DNA of 49,414 bases from Clostridia bacterium. GTDB lineage: Bacteria > Bacillota > Clostridia > TANB77 > UBA1234. Position numbers and translations under genes: made by a program. Below are positions 41,700 to 49,414 of the stretch, one piece after another. The notes beneath the pieces were generated by a model, which saw nothing but the letters and a program-made list of their open reading frames with translations, searched no databases and had not been told where the DNA came from. The DNA lies in contig JAFUGH010000035.1 in NCBI GenBank assembly GCA_017469465.1, positions 1-49,414 on the forward strand. The letters are read 5' to 3'. Positions within the stretch are counted from its first letter, which is position 1. The number at the start of each line of letters is the position of its first letter.

Positions 41700-42206
41700 A
41701 TGAGTATTTTCGGAGAAAACAAAGAAAGTTATAAGGATAAGAAGAGTTTAATTATTTATTTTTCAAGAGTAGGCTATATTGACAAAGGAAATACGGAAAT
41801 TATTGCAGAATATGTGCAAGAGTATACCAATGCAGATATGTTTAAAGTAGAGCCTCTTGTGCCATATGCCAAAGACTATTATACTTGTATTAATGAAGCA
41901 AAGCAAAGAATTGGAAATGCTCCAATAAAAGAAAATTTAGAAGATATATCTCAATATGAAGTGATATATATCATGTCTCCTATTTATTGGGGAACTTATG
42001 CACCAGAGATGGAAACCGCATTAAAAGGTTTAGATTTCACAGGTAAAACCATAAGAATAGTAACAACACATGAAGGTTCAGGTTTAGCAAATGTTCCAAG
42101 TGATGTAAAAAGAATATGCAAAGGTGCGAATATACTCGGAGATGCTATTGCAATAAAAGGTACCAATTGTAAATCCTCAAAAGGGAAAATAGAAAGTTGG
42201 ATATAA
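41700..42206 (+). CDS. Flavodoxin
   Basis: The 168-residue protein has the FMN-binding opening SLIIYFSRVGY...GNTEIIAEYV and the second loop SPIYWGTYAPEM, with a final GS/GL loop near TTHEGSGLANVPSD. It carries electrons between redox enzymes in the cytoplasm. AAAGGGGA precedes the start. It lies 21 bases upstream of the lipoprotein gene and appears to form a unit of ordinary host genes next to the CRISPR locus. Confidence 0.85.
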   Translation: MSIFGENKESYKDKKSLIIYFSRVGYIDKGNTEIIAEYVQEYTNADMFKVEPLVPYAKDYYTCINEAKQRIGNAPIKENLEDISQYEVIYIMSPIYWGTYAPEMETALKGLDFTGKTIRIVTTHEGSGLANVPSDVKRICKGANILGDAIAIKGTNCKSSKGKIESWI

Positions 42207-42227
42207 AATAAAGAGAGGATGAAAATA

Positions 42228-43247
42228 ATGAAGAAAGTTTTTGTAATCGTACTGTGCCTAATAATGAGCTTTTTAATTGGATGTAATAATCAAGATTTAA
42301 ATGATACAAAAAATAATGAAGAAGTCAATAATACTACTAGTGGAAATCAAGCAAGTGAATTTAATGGACAAAGAGGAAATAGAGGAAATGGTGGTCAAAT
42401 GGGACAAGCAAATAAGAGTACTGATGAGGTGTTACAATCTATTTTAGCGGAAGTTGAAAGTAAATATCAACAATTAGAATTTCAAGATAGTGAAACAGGT
42501 ATTACTTTAGCATATAATCTTTTTGTCCCAGAAAATTATGATGAAAGCAAAGAATATCCACTTATTTTATTTATGACAGATTCTAGTGTTGTTGGTAAAA
42601 ATACTACCGCTGCATTAGAACAAGGATATGGTGGAGTTATCTGGGCAACTTCTGGAGAGCAAGCAAAACACGAATGTTTTGTATTAGTTCCAGAATATAG
42701 TAGAACAATTGTCGATGATAATTCGGAAACAACAAATGATGTAATAGCTACTGTTAACTTGTTGAATTCATTAACCCAGGAATATAAAATAGATAAAAAT
42801 AGAATTTATACAACAGGACAATCCATGGGAGGAATGACATCAATTTATTTGCTAAAAACATATCCTGATTTATTTGCAGGAGCATTACTTGTAGCTTGTC
42901 AATGGGATACAACAGGACTTGAAGTATTAAAAGACCAAAACATATTTTATATTGTAGGAGCTGGAGATACAAAAGCATCTCCAGGTCAAAATGCAATCAG
43001 AGAAGCACTTGAAAATGTAGGAGCTAAGGTAAGCACAGCCACTTGGGATGCCACTTGGAATGAAGAAGAATATGCAAATGCAGTAAGTTCTATTTTATCC
43101 GAAGGACACAATTTGAATTTCGTTAAATTTGAAGAAGGAACGGTATTAACAGCCAATCCAGTTTCAAATATGGAACATATGGCATCATTTGATCCAGCAT
43201 ATAAAATAAATGGAGTAAGAGATTGGCTATTTCAGCAGAGCAAGTAA
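42228..43247 (+). CDS. Lipoprotein with alpha/beta-hydrolase (esterase/PHB-depolymerase-like) domain
   Basis: The first 21 of 339 residues (MKKVFVIVLCLIMSFLIGC) are a lipoprotein signal with lipobox LIGC. A low-complexity Asn/Gly/Gln linker follows. The hydrolase domain has ENYDESKEYPLILFM and the nucleophile elbow GQSMGGM, with a late GAGDTKAS loop for Asp and EHMASF near the end likely supplying the His. It is expected to be a surface esterase. ATG 42228 is chosen over 42219 because GAGAGG is too close to the latter. Confidence 0.85.
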   Translation: MKKVFVIVLCLIMSFLIGCNNQDLNDTKNNEEVNNTTSGNQASEFNGQRGNRGNGGQMGQANKSTDEVLQSILAEVESKYQQLEFQDSETGITLAYNLFVPENYDESKEYPLILFMTDSSVVGKNTTAALEQGYGGVIWATSGEQAKHECFVLVPEYSRTIVDDNSETTNDVIATVNLLNSLTQEYKIDKNRIYTTGQSMGGMTSIYLLKTYPDLFAGALLVACQWDTTGLEVLKDQNIFYIVGAGDTKASPGQNAIREALENVGAKVSTATWDATWNEEEYANAVSSILSEGHNLNFVKFEEGTVLTANPVSNMEHMASFDPAYKINGVRDWLFQQSK

Positions 43248-43365
43248 AAGATGTTATATAAAAAAGATAAATTTACAAAATTACATGTGACAGTGGAAAC
43301 TATTAAACAAAGTGGTAGAAAAATGAGAATAAAGTTACTTTAAGTTCTAAGGAATGTATTTAGAC

Positions 43366-43510
43366 TTAATTTAAAGAGGCAAGTGTAGCAAGTGTATCTC
43401 CGCAATTGAACAAAAAAAGCAGATAAAGTAGCTAACTCTTCTGAAGATTTATCTTTCGCAATATTACATGCTAATATAGAAATAAGTGTTACAAATTCAC
43501 AATTTGGCAT
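43366..43510 (-). pseudogene. DUF6774-like small gene with one-base frameshift
   Basis: From the ATG at 43510, after AAGGAGG, the minus strand reads MPNCEFVTLISILACNIAKD, then SSEELATLSAFFVQL. The family end GDTLATLASLN then follows one base out of frame, ending at 43366. From memory this matches DUF6774 (pattern CxFVTLI...ELxxLxxxFxQLGDTLAT). Without the shift it would be about 47-48 residues. Confidence 0.5.
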
Positions 43511-43589
43511 AAAGTGAGCCTCCTTGTGATATTATATGTAACACTTATTTTTTTGTTAATGGTATATCTACTAGATAGGTGATCTATCA

Positions 43590-43690
43590 TAGACCTTTTT
43601 GAAAGATTAATTTAATAACATTAAGACCGTCAAGAAATCTTTGCTTGTAATGTTTTTTATTAGAATAGCCAAATTCAAGAAGATTGTAAG
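43590..43690 (-). pseudogene. Truncated DUF6809-like remnant (copy 3)
   Basis: The minus strand reads FGYSNKKHYKQRFLDGLNVI and ends KLIFQKG, nearly the same as the tail of the gene at 34175. The DNA between is also alike. Only the C-terminal third remains. Confidence 0.75.
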
Positions 43691-43750
43691 TGTAATTTTA
43701 CTTTTATCAATAGAATCATAAGCTTAATACTACTTTAAGTCACATTTTTG

Positions 43751-43779
43751 TTGACCAATTCATGCAATCGTGTTATACT
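43751..43779 (+). promoter_or_regulatory. Upstream promoter, possibly for a long form of tracrRNA
   Basis: TTGACC (43751-43756), 17-base spacer, TATACT (43774-43779). No reading frame follows before the tracrRNA. Confidence 0.55.
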
Positions 43780-43827
43780 ATTACTAAGCGAAAATGGTGG
43801 GAATTTGTAGAAATTTTGCAATAATTC

Positions 43828-43856
43828 TTGACTTTTTAGACTTAAACAAGTATTAT
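43828..43856 (+). promoter_or_regulatory. tracrRNA promoter
   Basis: TTGACT (43828-43833), 17-base spacer, TATTAT (43851-43856). The predicted start near 43863 coincides with the anti-repeat. Confidence 0.75.
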
Positions 43857-43862
43857 AAATGT

Positions 43863-43975
43863 AAATTATATCATATCAGAGTGTAGTTGGTTGCTATAAT
43901 AATTCTATTGAGTAATCAATGAGATGTGAAGTTTCAATTGCCCCATAGTCTTTTGGCTGTGGGGCATCTTCTTAT
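43863..43975 (+). ncRNA. tracrRNA of the type II-C CRISPR-Cas9 system
   Basis: The anti-repeat 43865-43900 is a degenerate copy of the CRISPR repeat in array plus-strand orientation (identical over ATTATATCATATCAGA, then diverging at GTTGGTTG). An RNA made here can therefore pair with crRNA made from the minus strand, with the usual internal bulge. It is followed by a nexus-like hairpin (ATTGA 43907-43911, TCAAT 43916-43920) and a terminator hairpin TGCCCCATAG...GGGGCA (43939-43966) with a T-rich tail. It guides crRNA maturation and binds Cas9. Confidence 0.85.
43939..43975 (+). terminator. tracrRNA 3' terminator hairpin
   Basis: TGCCCCA pairs with TGGGGCA, with further AG/CT pairing inside, followed by TCTTCTTATTCTT. 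Confidence 0.75.
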
Positions 43976-44068
43976 TCTTAGGTCAGATGGACATAGTAAT
44001 CAGTAAGGGAACTGTACTTTGTAATGCTTTTTGAAAAGCTATTATGATGTATGGAAAGGGGATAACAT

Positions 44069-47000
44069 ATGAAGTATATTATGGGATTAGATATTGGAAT
44101 ATCATCTGTAGGTTGGGCTGTTATTAACGATGAAAAACACAGAATTGAAGATTTAGGAGTTAGACTTTTCTCTGCGGCTGAGAAACCAAAAGACGGAGGA
44201 CCAATTAATGCTGAAAGAAGAATTGCTAGAGGTCTGAGAAGAAGGCTGAAGAGAAGAAGAGTCAGGATGGATAAAATCAAAGAACTTTTTGTGAAGTATG
44301 AGTTAATTTCAGAAGAAGAAAAGGATAAACTCTATATTTTAAATTCGGAAGATATTGATACATGGCAACTAAGAAGTGAAGGTTTAGATAGAAAACTAAA
44401 TCCAAGAGAATGGACTAGGGCGTTAACAGCAATAGCAAAGAGAAGAGGGTATCAGTCGAATCGAAAAAATGAAGCGGATTTAGATAAAACAGGCGAGAGC
44501 AAGAAAATATTAAATGCCATTAAGTTAAATAAAGCGTATATGACAGAAAAAGGCTATCGTACAGTCGGAGAGATGTTTGCAAAGGATGAAAGATACCAAG
44601 AACATAAAAGAAATAAGCATGGGGATTATAGTAATTGTATTGATAGAAGTGAATTGGAAGAGGAAGTAATTATTTTATTTGATTGCCAAAGAAAATATGA
44701 AAATGAATATACATCTGTAGAGTTTGAAAAAGAGTTTTTAGAGGTCTTTCGTTATCAAAAGGGCTTCATGTCTGCAGAACTGATGGAGAAGATGATAGGC
44801 AAATGTACTCTTGAAAAAGAAGAACCAAGAGTATCCAAAAACACATGGTCATTCGAAAGATTTATGTTATTGCAAAAAGTAAATAATTTATCGTATGAAT
44901 CAAAGGATGGTAAAGTTTATTTGTTACCAGAAGAGAGGAAAAAGATTATTCATTTGGCATATGAAATAAAGTCTGGAATTAAGTATTCAAGAATTAAAAA
45001 AGAATTGAAATTACCTGACGATGCCAAATTTGTTGGATTAAACTATTTTGTTAAAGGAAAGAAGAATAAAGATGGATCTTACGAAAGACCTACTGATGAA
45101 GAAATCATTAAAAGAACAGAAGATACTGTGTTTGTGAAGCTTCCTGGTTATCATGAAATCAAAGATGCGTTAGTATCAAAAGGATTAATTGATAGTTTTG
45201 AAAAAATCAGTATGAATCATGACTTGATGGATGAGATTGCAAAAGAACTTACATTAAATAAAACGAGTGTTGCAATTGAATAGAGCCTTAGAAAGCTTGG
45301 CTTGGAAGAGCAAGAAGTTAATGCTCTTGAAAATATTAATTTTACAAAGTTTGGGCATCTTTCTAAGAAAGCAATTTCAAATATTTTACCTTATTTGGAA
45401 GAGGGACTTCAGTATGATAAGGCTTGCCAATCTGCTGGTTATCATTATAAGGATGACGATGCCAATCCTAAATATAAACTTCCGGTAATTCCAAAAGAAG
45501 ATATTCGAAATCCTGTTGTGTATAGGGCAGTGACTCAAACTAGAAAAGTAATTAATGCAATTATTGATAAATATGGTTCTCCTTTTGAAATTCATATAGA
45601 AGTAGGAAACGAACTTACGAAAAGTTTTAAAGATAGGAAAGAAATTGAAAATAGGCAGAAAGAAAATCGCGAATTAAATGAAAAGCTAAAAGCAGAAATT
45701 GAGGAAGGCTTTGGTATTAAAGCTAAACCTGTAGATATGTTAAAGGTGAAATTATATCGCGAGCAACAAGGAAAAAGTGCTTATTCATTAATGCCTATTG
45801 ATTATAATAGATTATTTGAAAATGGTTATGTACAAATAGATCATGCGGTACCATTTAGTAGGTCGTTTGATGATTCATACAACAATAAAGTACTTGTTCT
45901 ATCAAAGGAAAATCAAGATAAAAGAAACATGACTCCATATGAATATTTGGGGGGAACGGATAAATGGGAAATTTTTGAATCTTTTGTGAAAGAGATTTAC
46001 AAATTTAGACCTAAAAAAAGAGAGAATCTTTTGGTAAAAAATATGGATGAGGACAAGGAAAAAGACTGGATTGCTAGAAATATTAATGACACGAAATATA
46101 TGGCAAGATATCTGGCTAATTATTTAAAGAAAAATCTTCAGTTTGAAGATTATGGAGAAAACTCAAATCGAGTAAAAGTAAAAACAGTAACAGGTGCGGC
46201 AACAACAGCCCTTAGAAACTATTGGGGAATTCATTCTAAAAATCGTGAAGAGAATGATTTACATCATGCAGAAGATGCAGTAATTATTGCGTGTGCTTCT
46301 GAAAAATATCAAAGGAAGGTAAGAGAATATAGTAAGGAACATGACTTGTATTATCGCCGTAATCAAGATGGAGAATACTTTGATCCGGAAACGGGAGAAA
46401 TTGTTGATGTGAAGTATAAACATCATGATATGGCAAGACCATGGGAGAAGTTCAAAGAAGAATTAGAAGCTAGGATGAGTACTAATCCAGTACATGACTT
46501 AAAATATGGTGGATTTACTAATTATGATGATATCGATATCGAAACCATAAGACCGATTTTTGTTTCAAGAATGACAGATAGAAAAATTAAAGGACAAGCA
46601 CATGAAGAAACAATTTATTCTACTGCTTTTAAAGAAACGCATCACAATATTGTCACTGTGAAAAAACCACTAAATAGAATTTCCAAAGCGGAAATAGAAA
46701 TGGTAATTAAGGATGAAGATTGTAAAGAACTTTATCATAGTGATAAAAAGCTATATGATACAGTTTATGAGCGATTAAAAGAATTTAATTTTAAAGCTGA
46801 GAAAGCATTTCCTAGTGATTTTGTATTAAGAAAGCAATCTAAAAAAGGAGAAGGGGCAATTGTCAATAGCATTAAAGTGCCTAATAGAATGCCAGGAGGA
46901 GTCAAGGTGCAAGGCGGAATTGCCGCCAATGGAGGTATGGTTAGAGTAGATGTTTTTGAAAAGAAAGGAAAATTCTATCTAGTACCAATATATGTAGCTG

Positions 47001-47356
47001 ACATGGTAAAAGATGAGTTGCCTAGTAGAGCGATTAAAGCACACAAAAATGAAGATGAATGGCCTATTATGGATGAGACATACCATTTTAAATTCTCTTT
47101 ATATCATAATGATTTAATAGGAATCAAAAAACGTGGAGATGAAAATATAGAATTATATTATTATTTATTTACTAATAGATCAACAGGTGCCATTACATAT
47201 ATTAAACATAACAAAGAAAAATTTGAAAGCGGAGAGGTAGAAGAAACTTCTGGGGCACAGAACTTGGCAACCATTGAAAAATATGAAGTGGACATTCTTG
47301 GAAATTATCATAAAGTAAAAAAAGAAAGCAGGAGAGGAGGGAAGAAAACTCAGTAA
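44069..47356 (+). pseudogene. cas9: cas9 (type II-C), interrupted by one in-frame amber codon
   Basis: Reading through, the frame encodes 1095 residues, the usual II-C size. Domains in order are RuvC-I MGLDIGISSVGWAV (Asp8), arginine-rich bridge helix ERRIARGLRRRLKRRR, REC region, RuvC-II FEIHIEVGNEL (Glu511), HNH VQIDHAVPFSRSF (Asp591, His592), RuvC-III LHHAEDAVIIA (His733, Asp736) and a PAM-interacting end. Codon 405 is TAG (45281-45283) in the REC lobe, and both sides stay in one frame. No ribosome-binding site precedes the second half, so a natural two-part enzyme is unlikely. TAG is a normal stop elsewhere here. All catalytic residues are kept, so the change is recent, conditional or an error. 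AAAGGGG precedes the start. Confidence 0.92.
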
Positions 47357-47408
47357 AGTATTTTCATTAGAGCAGTATAGTTTGTTTGAATATGAGGAGG
47401 TGAGTCTA

Positions 47409-48311
47409 ATGAGCTGGAGGAGTGTGATTATCACTCGTCCCTCAAAACTATCTCTAAAAAACAATCAAATGCAAATTTTGCAAGAAGAAGTTTGGAGTGT
47501 GCCTGTTGAAGACATATCAGCATTAGTTATTGAATCATCTCAAGTAGTGGTAACAGAGGGCTTACTTAGTAAATTATGTGAGAACAATACAGTGGTATAT
47601 ATATGTGATCACAAGCACATTCCAAATGGATATGTACTTCCATACTATCAGCATAGTAGAACTTTAAAAATCATTAAAGAACAAATTAACTTAACAGAAC
47701 CTTTTAAAAAGAGAATATGGCAGGAAATAGTGAAACAGAAAATTGTAAATCAAGCCTATGTGTTAATGTGCATTGGAAAACATGATGTTGAGAAAAGATT
47801 AACTTCTTTAGTTAGTCAAGTGGATTCTGGGGATTCAAAGAATATAGAAGGACAAGCTGCTAAAATTTATTTTGAATCTTTATTTGAGAAAGGATTCACG
47901 CGAATGTATGATAACATCTTCAATGCGTGTTTGGACTATGGCTATACAATCCTTCGTGGTGCTGTTGCAAGATCTATTGTAGAACATGGATATATTCCTT
48001 GTTTAGGAATCCATCATAGAAATGAATTAAATAATTATAATTTAGCGGATGACTTTATTGAACCGTTTAGACCAATTGTGGATTTGTGGACTGCTCAGAA
48101 TATTGGTATCAATGATGAATTTAATACTGATATTAGAGCTTTCTTAGTGGACCTACTTAACTACGATGTGATTATTGCTGGGAGGAGGCAAAGTGTAGGA
48201 AATGCAATTGGTATTTTGGTTAGTTCGTTTACTACAAGTATACAAATGAAAGATTATAAGAAAATACTAGTCCCACAAGTGGTGCCACTGGAAAGGCACT
48301 CGTATGAGTAA
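47409..48311 (+). CDS. cas1: CRISPR-associated integrase Cas1
   Basis: The 300-residue protein has the type II Cas1 opening MSWRSVIITRPSKLSLKNNQ. The metal-binding residues are visible: Glu in NIEGQAAKIYFES, His in IPCLGIHHRNELN and Asp/Glu in LADDFIEPFRPIVD. With Cas2 it integrates new spacers into the array. ATG 47409 after GAGGAGGTGAG is chosen. It lies 52 bases after cas9 and overlaps cas2 by 8 bases. The gene is intact, so acquisition genes remain even though cas9 is interrupted. Confidence 0.95.
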   Translation: MSWRSVIITRPSKLSLKNNQMQILQEEVWSVPVEDISALVIESSQVVVTEGLLSKLCENNTVVYICDHKHIPNGYVLPYYQHSRTLKIIKEQINLTEPFKKRIWQEIVKQKIVNQAYVLMCIGKHDVEKRLTSLVSQVDSGDSKNIEGQAAKIYFESLFEKGFTRMYDNIFNACLDYGYTILRGAVARSIVEHGYIPCLGIHHRNELNNYNLADDFIEPFRPIVDLWTAQNIGINDEFNTDIRAFLVDLLNYDVIIAGRRQSVGNAIGILVSSFTTSIQMKDYKKILVPQVVPLERHSYE

Positions 48312-48624
48312 GTTTATGAGAATTATAGTATTTTTTGACTTACCTGTAGTAACGAAAAAAGATAGAAAAATCTATGCTAAATTTAGACATTTTTTAATTA
48401 ATGATGGATATATTATGCTACAATTTTCAGTATATTCTAGAATTTGCAATGGAGATGATGGAGTTTATAAACATTATGCAAGGTTAAAAGAGAATTTGCC
48501 AAAGAAAGGTTCAATTAGATGTATGAAAGTAACAGAAAAACAGTATGCTAGTATGGAGATTTTAGTAGGTAAAAAAACAGTGAGGGAGAGAAAAACAGAT
48601 GCGAATCAGTTGTCAATATTTTAA
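48304..48624 (+). CDS. cas2: CRISPR-associated protein Cas2
   Basis: The 106-residue protein is ferredoxin-like, with the conserved MRIIVFFDLPVVTKKDRKIY and LQFSVYSRICNG strands. It forms the central dimer of the Cas1-Cas2 spacer integrase. It overlaps cas1, is followed by a terminator and is the last cas gene. No csn2 or cas4 follows, which supports subtype II-C. Confidence 0.95.
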   Translation: MSKFMRIIVFFDLPVVTKKDRKIYAKFRHFLINDGYIMLQFSVYSRICNGDDGVYKHYARLKENLPKKGSIRCMKVTEKQYASMEILVGKKTVRERKTDANQLSIF

Positions 48625-48633
48625 AAGTAAAAG

Positions 48634-48666
48634 AGCAACTATATCAAATAATAGTTGCTTTTTTTA
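48634..48666 (+). terminator. Terminator of the cas operon
   Basis: AGCAACTAT pairs with ATAGTTGCT around an 8-base loop and is followed by TTTTTT. Confidence 0.85.
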
Positions 48667-48715
48667 GAATAATTTTTGCTTGAATCATTGAAAATAGCTA
48701 GTTATAGGACCACAT

Positions 48716-49411
48716 ATTATATCATATCAGAATGTAGTAGGGAACTATAACACGTCTGCTATATGATATTTTTTTCTTATAATTATATCATATCAGAATG
48801 TAGTAGGGAACTATAACTAACAGTATTGCCAAAGTCAGCAACTAATAATTATATCATATCAGAATGTAGTAGGGAACTATAACTTATGGTCAAATAGCCA
48901 TTCATCAATATCTATTATATCATATCAGAATGTAGTAGGGAACTATAACTTTAAAAATTCATTTGTTTTTCCTACTTCTATTATATCATATCAGAATGTA
49001 GTAGGGAACTATAACATGATAGAGCAGAGCAAAATAGCAGAATAGATTATATCATATCAGAATGTAGTAGGGAACTATAACTTAGAAATAAATAAGCCTA
49101 TTTTTTGTCTTATTATATCATATCAGAATGTAGTAGGGAACTATAACCACTCGAAATATTTGTCTACAATCTTTCTAATTATATCATATCAGAATGTAGT
49201 AGGGAACTATAACCCTTATGGCGATGATAACTATGGTTCGTACATTATATCATATCAGAATGTAGTAGGGAACTATAACGTCAACATAAGCAATTTTTTC
49301 ACTTACCATATTATATCATATCAGAATGTAGTAGGGAACTATAACTATAAGAAGCTGTATTTGAAGTAGTAAAAGATTATATCATATCAGAATGTAGTAG
49401 GGAACTATAAC
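48716..49411 (-). CRISPR. Type II-C CRISPR array, 11 repeats visible, continuing beyond the window
   Basis: Eleven identical 36-base repeats start at 48716 and then every 66 bases to 49376, separated by ten 30-base spacers. In crRNA orientation the repeat starts GTTATAGTTCCC and ends TGATATAAT, so transcription is inferred to be on the minus strand, opposite to the cas genes. This agrees with the tracrRNA anti-repeat lying on the plus strand. The repeat's last nine bases form a perfect extended -10 (TGA plus TATAAT), which may let each unit start its own crRNA as in Neisseria. Even the cas2-proximal repeat is intact. The far end, and probably the leader, lies outside. Confidence 0.97.
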
Positions 49412-49414
49412 TAG

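Noticed and set aside
45281..45283. TAG read as an amino acid in this organism
   Set aside because: Several confident genes (hsdS, the GIY-YIG gene, XRE-Fic 1) end with TAG at the expected place.
45302..47356. Second half of cas9 as an independent gene (split Cas9)
   Set aside because: It is in the same frame as the first half, starts at a TTG without a ribosome-binding site, and is separated only by one stop codon.
49160..49369. Open frame repeating IISYQNVVGNYN
   Set aside because: It is a translation of CRISPR repeats and spacers.
48716..49411. Array spacers matching other parts of this window
   Set aside because: Reading by eye I found no match, but an exhaustive search was not possible.

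Overview
The window is AT-rich DNA (by eye about 30% G+C) with strong purine-rich Shine-Dalgarno sites, extended -10 promoters, AGA-dominated arginine codons and hairpin/T-run terminators. This points to a low-GC Bacillota, most likely a gut Clostridia member. Apart from the edges, almost everything is accessory DNA: mobile-element genes, a dense defence island and a type II-C CRISPR-Cas locus. I recognise no ribosomal RNA or tRNA gene.

Layout. 1-2413: end of a nitroreductase-family gene, a c-di-GMP-I riboswitch in front of a one-pass membrane protein, and a second membrane-anchored protein. 2572-6294: fragment of a plasmid/ICE-type operon (LPD1 zincin-like polyvalent protein, RadC-like JAMM protein, two unknowns). 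6498-8014: IS256-family insertion sequence. 8022-12993: front of an integrative mobilizable element (zinc-ribbon protein, excisionase-like HTH, replisome organizer, DnaC-like loader, ParB-like protein, MobP-type relaxase). 13088-20972: type I restriction-modification operon with an XRE controller, a 32-bp perfect palindrome as its probable operator, an HsdS with an extra C-terminal domain, and a trailing GIY-YIG protein. 21083-23465: XRE-Fic protein plus caspase-like protease. 23478-24141: tnpV (frameshifted) and a small partner. 24518-25948: HEPN-domain protein. 26184-32009: m5C methyltransferase (frameshifted), two small proteins, a GHKL ATPase and a convergent Sau3AI/MutH-like endonuclease. 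32459-33622: tyrosine integrase with a nonsense codon, followed by iteron-like repeats. 34175-39084: small-protein paralogue, a TIGR04255 operon, a second XRE-Fic gene with a 63-aa protein and a PD-(D/E)XK protein. 39386-43247: ASCH remnant, macro-domain protein, a CutA-fusion protein, flavodoxin, lipoprotein esterase. 43366-49414: gene remnants, tracrRNA, cas9 (in-frame amber), cas1, cas2 and a CRISPR array of 11 visible repeats that runs off the window.

How it works together. The relaxase, replication genes and integrase suggest that a mobilizable element carries, or once carried, the restriction and abortive-infection cargo. The two XRE-Fic genes share a nearly identical promoter but sit beside different predicted effectors, a caspase-like protease in one case and a PD-(D/E)XK nuclease-like protein in the other. 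This looks like one regulatory/sensor chassis with interchangeable effectors and is my leading candidate for an undescribed system. The second candidate is the GHKL ATPase with a MutH/Sau3AI-type nuclease and an m5C methyltransferase, which resembles a MutL-MutH arrangement used for restriction.

Decay is widespread: amber codon in cas9, ochre codon in the integrase, single-base frameshifts in the methyltransferase, tnpV and a DUF6774-like gene, and truncated ASCH and small-protein copies. Some of these could be assembly errors and should be checked against reads.
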